A stretch of 64,000 nucleotides of DNA from Ectocarpus siliculosus (taxonomy: Eukaryota > Sar > Phaeophyceae > Ectocarpales > Ectocarpaceae), in assembly GCA_000310025.1 (NCBI GenBank), contig FN649743.1, positions 3,209,903 to 3,273,902 on the forward strand, read 5' to 3'. Under the pieces are notes generated by a model. It ran no database searches, had not been told where the DNA came from, and was given only the letters and a program-made list of their open reading frames with translations. How positions within the stretch are numbered: position 1 is the stretch's first letter; every line of letters begins with the position of its first letter. The translations under genes were made by a program, and so were the position numbers. Positions 12,160-24,100 of the stretch are shown in pieces.

Positions 12160-14286
12160 GTGAAACCGGTGTATCTATGTAACACATCGGTGGGTACTTT
12201 GTATTTCAAAAAGGGTGCGGTACACGGGTTTAGCGCACGGGTGTAAGCACACGGGTGTGGCACAAAGGTGCAGCACGACGAAGACCTAGCTCTCTAAGTC
12301 CACAGCGCAGTAGCTGGCGCCAAGATTTCGCGGGGACAAGCCCCTAGTGCTGTCGATAACCGAAAGTCGATCTACGCATCTCGCCGAGTTTGGAGAAATT
12401 TCATTCCTCTTGGGGATGGAAAGTTGCCTCAGATTGATGTGGGTGGAGGGGATGGTCACAACAGCGGTGGTGCTTTTTTCGCAAACGAAGTGGGTGGTTG
12501 GCTGACGCGGTGGGGTTTTGAGATAATCTGGCGGTCGTAAACACCGCTGTGTGGTCGAGGACTTTCGGGACTAGCATCACGAAAGTGTGTAAAAGTCTGC
12601 GCGGAAGATTGTAGCTGGCAATGCTAATGCTCTGTGGTTTTAAAGAGTTAGGCTGAAGAATGCTGCTGTTACTGCAAGTTCTAGAGGATTGAGAGAAGGA
12701 GGCATCCTCACTTTGTAAAAGGAGTAAAGGTGGCACGGCATATTGTGAATATTGTCAAGTATGCATGCTTCAGGTTCGGAGTATATCTCATAGTCATACA
12801 AATACATACGTGCATACGCAAGAGATGGAAGCCTGGTCAGGTGCACCATGGATTCATTCAGATATGGTTGGCAAGCTCCGACCTGGTGTTGGTGGGATTC
12901 ATGCGTTGGTTAGATGTGATCGTTGTTCTATCATTTTCGTTGTCTATAGTTGAGCGACTTTGTTGCCGTGACCACCACCGCCGTGATGTTGAAGTAGGTG
13001 GCCCGCTTTCGCCTTCGTGTGAACTGACGCAGTTGCGATTGCAACGCATGGCGGTTTCGCGCACATACTCTGTGTTCTTTCTTTATTTGTCGTTCATGTG
13101 TCGAGAAAAAAGTGTCAAATTGTGTTTGGTGTCATGTTTTTAATCTGACGGAAGGTCTCAGTGTGGCCCCTGTTTTGGCTGTCACATGCAACGGAGTAAG
13201 CAACCATCCTGCAGTTCACCCGCCAGATCTGTACAAGCCCGAGAGAAGTCTGACTGCTGCCTGGCCGGGGCCAACTTCATTGATTGTCGGGTCTTGCTCT
13301 TTTATCGCGTCCGCAATGGTTTTTCTGGGTCCTTTTGTTTCCGTTGGTTTGGTTTGTACCCCTCTTGGTTAGTTGGCCTGTGTGCCCATGGAAGGCGTCC
13401 GCTTCACTCGACCCGGTGCCGATGTTGGAAGGAACTGTGAACTGTGAGCAGAGACCTGGGTGGCTTTTAATGGGAAGGCAACAACAAACTGCTGTGTCCT
13501 TTGTCGTAGGCGGTACCCCCAAAAGGAAGGCGGAGGTACCCTCGAAAGGGAGGCGGAAAGGGCGACATGATGGGTGCGTCGGGACCACACGGTCAGTCCT
13601 AATTGATTGGCATTCCGTTCAATGGTCGGACAAATAAAGTTGGGGGCGAAGTCATACGAACCCGACGCAAGGTTCAAATGTGACTACTACGAGCAAATGA
13701 GCAGATATACATCAATTTGCCTGAGTGAAAAGGCACATGACCAATCGACGCAGCGCGGGAAAAAGATCTTTACAGGTGACACTCAACATTCGTTTTGACG
13801 CTAAATGCAGCATGCACCACGCGTTTCTGCTGCGTTGCATCCTGGCGCCATGTCTGTCCCTTGAATTGCGCAACTGCGTCGGTCGTAGTTACTGTATGAA
13901 TTCAGGCTCACCATAACTGGAAAATTTAAGAACTTGGCCATTGGGACATGCCATGCTTACTGTCAAGATCCTGCCCAAAAACCTGTGTGGTCGTTGTTGG
14001 GGTACCTCGAAACGAGCCCCTCGGCCAACACAAGATGTTCTTGAAAATAAGTGCAGACGCAAACTGTACTTGAGCATTGCCTGGTTAGAGAGCTACGGTA
14101 GTGCAGTTCCTGTCGTTTCGTCGCGACATGGCGCATGGCGAAAGTCCTGTGTGGCACAGCAGCTTGCCTTCGGCCAGCGACTTGGGGGGGGGCGTCATTC
14201 CGTTCGTAGGGCCCCATTCAGACACAGCTTGACACATGATGAAGATACTGAGGGATAAAAAACGAACGGGGGGCAAGGGGGGGGGG
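10171..14286. other. Long stretch with at most one tentative exon
   Basis: Apart from the tentative exon at 12095-12159 I see no convincing coding sequence. There is a GGATG-rich simple tract near 11640-11715, a GT run near 11187-11205, poly-C near 10798-10807 and poly-G near 14273-14286. Short ORFs on both strands lack codon structure or recognisable motifs. Missing 3' exons of the 6138 gene may be here. Confidence 0.4.
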
Positions 14287-14538
14287 TGTACTCATAGTCG
14301 TGCATGCCGTAGTTGTTTGACCATTGACCTCGCATCCCTACAAAGCCGGGACGGAGCACGCCGGGTTCTCACCGGACCAGGCTCTCAAATCACCAAGCGC
14401 GAAGCGCCGTGAGGTATTTCGCGAGTCGCATGAAGGGTGAGCTGCATCCTGCTAAGGGTATTCGGCATCTTGTGCTTACTTCCTTGCGTACGGATGACAG
14501 CTACGTATGACTTAATTTATTTTCTGGTGCTTTCACTT
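14287..14538 (-). repeat. 252-bp dispersed repeat, inverted copy A (cut by gap)
   Basis: This block is closely similar to the reverse complement of 37449-37700, with the same length up to the gap. Both begin next to a poly-G/poly-C run and share long blocks such as ACGGAGCACGCCGGGTTCTC and CTTACTTCCTTGCGTACGGA. It breaks off at the N run. No coding capacity or terminal inverted repeat was seen. Confidence 0.9.
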
Positions 14539-14627
14539 NNNNNNNNNNNNNNNNNNNNNNNNNNNNNNNNNNNNNNNNNNNNNNNNNNNNNNNNNNNNNN
14601 NNNNNNNNNNNNNNNNNNNNNNNNNNN
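14539..14627. other. Assembly gap (89 N)
   Basis: The gap starts inside the dispersed repeat. Sequence after it (14628 on, with poly-A and poly-G runs) does not obviously continue the other copy, so the true gap length is unknown. Confidence 1.
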
Positions 14628-14905
14628 GGTTCCCGCCAAAAAAAAAAAGGGGGTAAAAAAAAAAAAACGGTACCCTGGTTGCGGAGTTCACGAAGTGAAT
14701 GAAGGGGGGGGGGGGGCGGGAAAATATAGTTATAAGTTGAAAGGGAAAAACGGTTGTACGTTGCGCGATTGATTGTGTTGATGCACGATTGACTACATGC
14801 CTCCAGTTGATGACGCAATTCCACATACGGTCCATTACTTCACACCTTCTTGGAGTGCTCCACAAACTCCTGCCACAGGTCTCCCAGTTTTCCGGCCTGG
14901 GGTAG

Positions 14906-17115
14906 CTACTGCTTCTTGTGCACCTTCCCATCCTCCATGACTTGATCCTCGAACCGAAGCCACCCGACTACTCTGTCCGCCATAGACCCCAGGGCATCGC
15001 AGTTCATGGGGATGCCGCCTGGGTTGCCAAATCCGCATTCGGAACATTCCATCGCAACGCATGCGGGCTTCCTCCCCCAGTGCTCAAACCTACCCCCTCG
15101 GTCCTCCTCAAGAAAGTCTACCTTTTCGCAAGCCAACGCCTCAGAAAAGCTGTGCAGATCTTTACACATGGCCATCCACTTTCCACACCCGCTCCCCACG
15201 TCGCACCACTTGCACGTGCAGTCACAGTTGGCATGTATTGCAGGCATCAACATCTCGAAGGCCTTCAGGTACAGCCCCTGCTGTGTGTGGATCTGGCATG
15301 CACACTGCGATACCTTGGGTTCCACTGTGACACACCAGAAGCGAACATTTGAAACGGACAGAAAGGAGGACAGCAGGTCAGCAACGAGGCCGTCCTCTGG
15401 GGCGGTGACACAGCAGAGGAGTCCACTACGCTGGAACGGTCACTACGCTGTTTCGTGGAAAAAAAAAAGGAGCTCTCCGCTCATGTCTACCTACCTAAGC
15501 ACCCACACCGCGTCGAGAGGAACAGCGTCCGCCCAGGGTCCGTGAAGCTGCTGTCTTCCCTCAGCAGCTCCGCCTTAAGCCCCAAGTACTCCGGCCACTT
15601 CAGAAACTTGTGCCATACTTGGTCCCCCGCGACCATGAGCTGCCTACGGGGGTGATACTCCTCCCCTGTCTTCTTGGGCGGCCTCCACATAGCTTTCGTC
15701 CCTACAGGGGTGTACGAAAGAACACCAGTGTGCAGTGTAGCAGCAATAGTGAAGCTACCTCAAGGGGTACAGAGAAGTGCAGTTGATACGTCACGTCGAC
15801 AAAAAACGGCAAAGGAGATACCCCGATCTACAATTGTACAACAACAAAATTTGACAACGCCTACCGCTTACCGGAGTCTCCCGACGCACGAGAAATATCG
15901 TCAGAGTGCCAGAACCTCCTCGCCAAACCCATGACAAGTTCGTCCATCTTGTCGCTCCTTTCCTTGCGAGGAGCCCAGAGGTATCTCCCCTTCTCCAAAG
16001 CTTCCTGTGGAGGTATGGTGTGGTCAGTCCTGTGCATCCGGGTACGCGCTGCACGGAACGTGGCGTCTCTCACACCGAGACTCTGTGCTCGCGCGGCAAG
16101 GCTGACGGCACCATGCGGCTCAGCAGGTGCGCACGGCTCATACGGGGTGCAAGGGTCATCAGGATCGCACGTGTGCTGCGCTCCAGCAGCTGCGGCAATG
16201 ACGGTGTTGTAAGCAGTGCGGCCGATGTTGCTGTGGGAGTGTTGCTTCAGCGCCTCTATAGAGGCGACCAGTGCGCGAGTGTTCTCCGCATCGACAGCAG
16301 CCTTCGTCGCCGCTGCCTCTCCAAGTTCTCCGACACACAGCAACTCCCTCAGCTCCTCCTTCAACACATCATCCTCTAACACGCTCTGCTTCACCCCGTC
16401 GCGGTGCCGGTCGATAGCCTGCTTGATTATGATATGATTTGAAGCAGTTTTGACGCGAGGGGGGGGAAATGTGAGGATGGGACTCAATACTTTCGCGGGA
16501 AAATGGAGAGCACCGGGAGGAAATGTACCGGAAATACAGTAGTCTAGCCGACAGAAGGGGAATTCAAACACTTGACAAAAACGCAAGATACCACCCTATC
16601 TCTTGCCGTACGCCGCTCTGAACTCACCGTTTGCCGTTGTCGTGGAGGAGTAGTCGTGGGTTGTGGGCTTCTCCTCGGTCCGCTGAAAAGAAGCGCCTCA
16701 AGCGGATCCGAGCGAGCGAGACGTGCATCGGCTCCTAACCTTGGACCTCGTTCGGCTGCAGCAGCAGACACCGCAGCAGCGGCAGCAGATCTGGTGGCGG
16801 CTCCGGTTTCTTCTTGCGACGTTTAGTAGCCCGTTCTTGGAGGTCATCAACATGCTCTCGGGCCATACGTACAACGCCCTCGAAGTCATCCACCACAGAG
16901 CCTATTGCCTTCGTAGCCGCAGTCTCAGTGCCTTTCTTCAGCAGCGTGGAGGTCAGGTGATAGCCCCTGGGGTGCGTGCGCCATCTGTGCCTGATGACCC
17001 TCGCTTCTCCCGCAATTTTGACATCGCGCCTCAGCATGGTGGCAGCAGCCGCCACCGTCCAGGCGACGGGAAGGGAAAGAGCAGTATCCCGTCGAGGTGG
17101 AGTCGGGAGACCCTG
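14906..17115 (-). CDS. Cysteine-rich protein of unknown function, possibly element-derived
   Basis: Minus-strand exons 16418-15872, 15701-15495 and 15324-14906 join in phase with donors GTAAGC and GTAGGT. An upstream exon around 17115-16745 (KRRKKKPEPPPD-type basic region) and perhaps one at about 16710-16628 probably belong, but their phases do not close cleanly. The first of the joined exons is Ala-rich and helical with an acidic VLEDDVLKEELRELL segment, then basic. The next has WHKFLKWPEYLGLK. The last is rich in paired cysteines (CDCTCKWC, CGKW, CVAMECSECGFG), suggesting zinc binding. A TAG stops the frame at 14906-14908, but the same frame then continues for about 21 protein-like codons (GKLGDLWQEFVEHSKK), so the stop may be a nonsense mutation. 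I recognise no family with confidence. Confidence 0.5.
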
Positions 17116-17419
17116 CAGTAAGTTCCTTTATGGGTAGTTCGACCAAGCGGAGTCGATTGGCGGGGTGCACGCGTGGCTCCGAGTTGATCTTCCCCGTGAA
17201 TTCGATCCCGCCGCATTTATTTTCGTCCAAAAGTGGCGGGAAAATATGTATAGTTTTTTTGAACATGCCGGAAATGGATTATTCTGCCGGAAATGGACCC
17301 AGAACCGATTTTTTTTTTTTCCGTCCGACGGAAACTCGACGAGACACGGAGTTACACACTCTTGCTAGGAAGGCGCCACAGCCAACACAGCCAGCGGCCA
17401 GCGGGAGCCAGTTCGCTGC

Positions 17420-17533
17420 GATGCACGCAGCATCAACAGAGAAACAACAACAGCAAAAGCGCCAGCGTTCAGGAAGAATTAGCAGCAACAGGAGAGGCGC
17501 GGGAGCCCCCCTTCTCCACGCAAACGGCGAGAG
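17420..17533 (+). other. Possible 5' leader exon of the RelA-like/TPR gene
   Basis: An ATG at 17420 opens 38 codons (Gln/Arg-rich) and ends at a consensus donor GTAAGT at 17534. The next strong acceptor (CTGTCTGTAG) directly precedes the ATG at 18117. The phases do not allow this ORF to continue into the RelA-like exon, so if the intron is real this exon is untranslated leader with an upstream ORF. Confidence 0.35.
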
Positions 17534-18116
17534 GTAAGTGTGCAATAGACTTACCGAGATGGACTACCTATAGCCTTGAGCATCTGTTCCCTTTAACTCT
17601 TGCCCCTTTCCTTTGCTCCTCTCTCTCCTATCCTTTCTCTTTCCTGCCCTTCACACCGTTGAATCCAGTCTTGTTTCCGACTCTCGTGTTCCCTTGGGTT
17701 GGCGAAGACAATCCCAGACCCAGAACAAAACCTACGATAAAATTCAAACTTCCCTCCGCCCCGCGAACGTTCCAGGAAAATTTCCGTATTTGAAGTGGGG
17801 GTATTTTTTGTCTTGTCGACGTTCGCGTTTAGTCTACAGCAGTACAGCAGCTTTTCAAAGCCGTTTCCTATTGATGGCGACTCTACGTTACCACAAGAGA
17901 TCACGTTAACGGCGGGTGAAAAACAGAATATAAACCAGAACTAGTGTTGCTTCCACGGACATCGTTACCGACCTCTGCATTCCTCGGCGGCGGGGCAAGC
18001 TTGCCACCGACGACTCTACCATCGGGCCATTTACGAAAGGTGCCCGTGGTGCACATCCGATCGCTGAATACTGCGTCGAGCCGATTTTGTACCGCGTGTG
18101 CTGCTGCTGTCTGTAG

Positions 18117-21100
18117 ATGGAGATAGACATCAAGGCGCTTCGCCGTCTGGAGGATGACCTGAAAGCCGGAGAAATCAGCGCAACAACGTCTGTGGAACGA
18201 GACGCCATGGTGAATCTGCTCAAATACCTTCAGATCGAAACTGTACACAAGTTTGAGACAGCGTACGACCGTCTGTGCTTCGAGCTCGACAAGGACGGAG
18301 GGCTAACATGTCTTCGTAGCATCGCCCCGGCTCGGTCGGAGGACCGCCAACAACCCAAAGTCTGCTCGGAGCTGCAAGATGGCGATGAGAAAGCTCAACT
18401 AGCACGACAGGTGGAGTTCTACCTTCAAGACGCACGCCTGGCGAAATCGGGTTTGGACGAGCTCGTCAAGGATGTGGCCAACGAAGTGGAAGGGTGCGAG
18501 ACCAAGTGCGTGGAAGTCAAGTCGTCGGAAAGCGCAACTCGGAAGGCGAAATCGTCCTATGGCGGGAACGTCCGTAGGCTTTCGGACATGGCTCGTGTTT
18601 CCGTGATCTGTGACAAACCAGAAGACCTCGCACGGGCTTTCTCGGGTATCTTGGGACGTCTCCAGGTCAGAGTAACACACAGGCTGGCCAACCGCCCCGA
18701 ATCTCAAGCTGGAGCCGAGTGAATATCAACTATCGGTGTACTGTATGTCGACGAAGTATGAGTTTGATCTGCTCACCGTGTTTGGGACTGCGGGAGCAAT
18801 GGTATCAAATTCTGAGGTATCGGCGGCTTGTGGATGAAAGTACACGAATGTTTGGCTGTTCCCGCAAAGGTCTCTCTTTCAGCCATCGCCTTCACCTATT
18901 CTAAAGCTTACGTGCACGGCAGACTGTAGCGATCTTTTGTACTACCTTGCACTCAATCCACGTACCATAATTCCCTCCGGAATGCCCAGACCACGACACC
19001 CATTGAATAGACGCCTGAAGCTGCATGCCACGCTGCGACCTGTTCCGTGGTGCATGTTGCATTTTGTCTCCTCTGCAGCCGCATGAAGTTCGTAGGGTGA
19101 CCAACGGCTTCAAGTCCGACTGGATGCCCAGTGGCTACCGAGATGTAAAAGTGAATCCAGTCGTGAACGAGCATGTATGTGAGATTCAGCTACAGCTCCG
19201 CCAGTTCTACGAGTTGAAGCACGACCAACACGCCGTGTACGAGTGGGCGCGAGAACTCAACGTAACTGCGAAAATGGAAGCCGAACAGCTGTTCGAGAAC
19301 CTATCTCGAGAGGTTACGGAGGAGATGATCCGTCTCGCTGAGGGGAATTGGCGTGGGACTGGGTACTGCCTGGTGGACTTGCTAACTATGGCCGGACAGT
19401 ACGCCAAGGCTGAAGAAGGAAGCAGGAAGGTATCGCACTTGGACCTGGCGGCGTTACCTTAACTTGCGATGTCCTTCCGTTTCCTGTTCCAAGTCAGGTC
19501 CTGGAGGCAATGTAGATATTCGCTCGTCAAGTCCTGCAACTCCCGCAATCGGTTTGATGTTCCTGTTGTCCATGCTACGGGTTGATTTTTCCAGGGTCTG
19601 TCAGAGGCCGAGGACGCTTTTCGGTGCATTGAGGACAGGGGAAGCAAGGAATGGAGGGAGGCCTTGCTCCAAGAGAGTACAGCAAGGAGGAACCTGGGGT
19701 ATGCGCTAAAGATGCAGGTGAGAACCGTCAGAACGATCCAATTCCCTGTGCGTGTTGCGGGTCTAGGTTGGTGGAGAGGCAAGGCCAAGCTTCTAAAGCC
19801 CCATTTGACGATTACAGGGCCAATATTTGGCTGCCAGTTGTTCGTTTTCGGGTTGCCAAACTTTCGGAGCATCACGGATACTGCTGTGCAGGGCAAACAT
19901 GCGGAGGCTGAACCACTATATGAGCGGTCGCAGGCCATACGCGAGGAGGTACTGGGACCTAAGCATCCGGACGTGGCAGAGGTGCTCAACAACCGGGCGA
20001 CGTTGTTGAAGAGTCAGGTATGCCTTCTCGCCCGCGTACCTTCACGAAAACATACTCACCAACGTTGAAATATGTGTGATTGATGAAGTCGGCACAGGGC
20101 GAGCCAATCCCGATAAATATGTGCGATAGTGGGCCCAACATTGTGGATGGGGATGAACGAGCGGTGCCATCACCAGCACCAATCCCTGGCACCGTTCGCA
20201 GCGTAAGCACGAAACGAACAGAGAAGTTGCACAACAAGAGTACGGAAGTGTTTCACGGACCCATTCGAGGGCGACAGTCCTCCAATGTTGCCATAGCTCT
20301 CAACCAGACGATGAGCATTCCTTTTGTACCCACTGTCGAGTCTGAACCCCCCTTTTCGGTATATTTCCGTGATACCCCAGGGCAAGTACGGCGAGGCCGA
20401 GCCACTTTACGCGCGATCGCAGGCCATTCGAGAGCAAGTGCTGGGTACGCACCACCCTGCGGTGGCGACCGCGCTCAACAACCGGGCTGGGCTGTTGAGT
20501 GTTCTGGTGAGTGTCGAAGGATGTTGAACGAAAAAAGTACTGTATCAAGTGTCTGGTGACACACAGCTAATCATGAGCTCCATGATAAACCTAGAGGGTC
20601 GGCTCGCAGGAAGAATCATAGCTTTGTTCTCGACAGTTGAGAGAGTCTCATCGTTTCGAATTGCTTTGGGCGGGATCTTTTTTTTCGTCCTTCTCTCAGT
20701 CTACAGAACGATTTCGTTGCGCATTTGTTCTTTCGGCTTAATGGACTTGGCTCTATCCCGTTCGCCCGTTCCACTTCACGTTCCAGGGACAGTTTGCCCA
20801 GGCAGAGACTCTCTACGCTTCGGCTCTTGAGATCTGGGAGAAGGTGCTAGGCCCTGAGCACCCCAACGTTGCCACCGCCAACAACAACCGTGCAGCGGTG
20901 TTAGGGCGTCAGGTAGGAATCTAAGAGTCTTTCGGGGGTGACGGAAGGCACCAGGATTTATGGAAGGTGTGTAGTGCTGTCGATGGGCCACTGACGTGCG
21001 GCAACCCACTTGGTCCGTCGGAAACAACACACCCGCCCCCCAGGAAGAGGCAGGAGGTCTTTCAGAATACTCTTTTGGGCTCGTGAATCCCGCCGTGGAA

Positions 21101-24100
21101 GATGCAACGAGGGCTAGGCCATGGCTTTGTTTCTCCGCCTTACGTCGTGTTCCTCTCGCACTGATGTGTGCTCTAGGGAAGCTACGCCGAGGCTGCGCGG
21201 CTGTTTGAGCGTTCTCAGATCATACATGAGAAGGTGCTGGGCCCTGAGCACCCCAAGGTGGCCACGGACCTGAACAACAGGGCGGTCATGTTGAAGAAAC
21301 AGGTGAGGGTCGACGATATTTCTAGAACACGTTGTAGGGTTCACGGGGGTCTAGCGCTTGTGGGCCGCGTCTGCACACACGTAGACTGATTGTATCGGAA
21401 ATCACCAATTCGTTTGTAAAGCAGGTACAGGAGATCTTCCTGAAGAGATAACAATACGACTTTCATTACCAGACCAGATTTTGTTGTTTACGTATTCCTC
21501 GACATTCTGAACTTGATTTCATTCCGTTCGCACTTCCCTTTGGTGAATCCAGGGCATGTGTGCCGAAGCTGAGCGGCTCTATGAGCGATCACAGGGGATT
21601 CGAGAGAAGGCTCTGGGCCCGGAGCATCCAGATGTGGCCCAGTCGCTTCATAACAGGGCAGGGCTACTAAAGATCCTAGTGAGGAATAAATAGTACTCCT
21701 ATCTTTTAGGGATGGACGTGTCGTGGGGCTCTAAGTGTTCAGTGAAGGTTTCCTGTCTTGATGGACACCGTCCGTGCGTTGTGCCGTTGCACTCAACACG
21801 GGCAGTGTACCTCACTGGGGAAGAGTTAAGCCGTTGTGCAAGAGGAGGGACGTTGAATTGAGACAATCGGGGCAGCATTGTTCCGGCCTAACGATCCCAT
21901 ATTGCTCGCCTACCGCAACTATTAGCAGACTAGCTTTTTCCGCATGTCAAGTCACTGCTCCGGCCGGCCATCCTCGCCGGTTCTGTAAATACAATGATGG
22001 ATACTTCGCTACGGTCGCCAGTACGGTCGCCAGCCAGGTGCAGGCAGACATGATCGGGGAATTCAACAGGCCAATATGTTCCAGATAGTTGTCTCCTGAC
22101 CCGTAAGCCAAACGCCTCCTCTTGGTAGTTGCCCCATCAATACCCAGGTGTCATTTTGACGGCGTCCTCGATGTGAAATATCAATTGAGCCATATCGTTG
22201 TGCCGCCCACCAAGTACGAGTCACTGTGAGCGCTGAACCTGCTACGCTGATATCGAGCTTGTGAGGATGCTGTGTGAACTTACCTTCTAGAGCCGTGACA
22301 CGCTGCTTGACTGATCTACGGGTATCGACTCCACAGATATGGATATGTCTGTGATATGTCTGTGCAGGTGAGACGTACCTAGCCTGATTAACACAGAACC
22401 TTAACCCTATCTGCTACACCGCACACGTTTCCATTGGTTTGGTCGTAATTCTCAGGGCAAGTTTGACGAGGCCGAACCGCTATACAAGCGATCGCTGAGC
22501 ATCGACGAGAAGGTCTACGGCCCTGACCACCCTGAGGTCGCTGCGGACCTCAACGACATGGCGGTGTTGATGGAGAGCCAGGCAAGACGTTGGGGATTGT
22601 CCGATAAATTCCCCGGTTCCACATCTGTTCGCGCATGATTTCGGATCGCTACAGAGCAACTTTGCGGATTTTTTCCGTTCAGTGCCTTGCGGCGACCACT
22701 TTCGTGTTCGCTCACTTTTTGTTATATTCCAGGGCAAGTGTGCCGAGGCTGTGCCACTCTACAGGCAGTCCCTGGGCATAAGAGAGAAAACACTGGGTCC
22801 CGAGCATCCAGATGTGGCCGAGTCGCTCAACAACCTGGCAGGGGTGCTGAGGAGTCAGGCGAGCGTCAATCCTCTCTTTGAGATTCTTGCATGTTCCGTG
22901 CGTACGTTTCATGCCCCGTTATTTGTGAATCATTGCCGCTCAGTACCTTATTTTTTGTTCTTCACAGGCTGTGGTATTTTGTGGGTTAAAGCGAGCCGTC
23001 GTTAATGAGGAAAGATGATGTCTTGTGGATGGCATTGGGAAGGATCACGCTGACCTTGTTACAACCCCCACCCTCAAAGGGATACCCTAGATCAAAGTCA
23101 CGTTGGTATATCTCGCCTTGGCCACGTCTACATTGCGCTGTTGCGCACGCAGAGGAAGTTCCAGGACGCGGAGCCAATGTACGAGCGATCACTGGCTATC
23201 GACGAGAAGGTTTACGGCCCTGACCACCCTGAGGTTGCAACGGGCCTCAACAATTGGGCTGCATTGTATGAGGTTCAGGTGAGGGCGAAAAATGTTTTTC
23301 TTTGGTGGATGCCACATCCGTTATTGGATTGTATCAATTTTGGCGGTTCTCTGCCGTACATCACGAGCGAAAGTGGGTCCGTTATTGGTCCGGCGCGGAT
23401 TTGTGTTGTGTTGACGATATCCTCTCGTAATGTGTTCTGTTCCAGGGCAAGCATGCGGAAGCTGAACCTCTCTTAGAGCGATCACAGGCGATTCGAGAGA
23501 AGACTATCGGTGCGGAGCACCTGGATTTAGTCGACGTGATTATCAGGCGGGCAAGGGTGTGCGATAACCAGGTGAGGGTGAACCCGGTAGAGCGTCTTTG
23601 AGGAGTGGTCGTTATTGGTGAAATGTTTCGTTATTGGTGGGTGGTTTAGCGCACATCAGGCCTTCGTTTTTTCGCACGTTGGGGGCTTTACCTCAGCAAA
23701 TAGACGATGCATGTATTCGTCTGAAAACTTTGTGGAAATCCTGGGGGCCGGCCTATCCCAGTGTTTTCTCGTTTCCCTGCGCCACGGTAAAGTTCTAAGG
23801 AAGTATATCCTCGGATAACTAGCGTGCAGACCACCGCAGAAGGAAGGTGGAGAAATAGAAACCTCGTGTGGCCTTCTTCGTCCGAACAAAACGAAAGGGG
23901 TAGCAGAGACGTAGACCAACAACTGACGGAGTGGTGTCACAGGCCAAAGGGTTTCGACTGGAAATGTTCTTCCGTCACCCCGGTCAAAACCAAGAGCAGA
24001 GAGACCTCCGCCGTTCTACGCGGCCGCAGAGGGAATTGTTGGCAAACACGTTATAATCACCTGTCGGAAGCGTCAATGTCTGCGACGACCCTTTGCTGCC

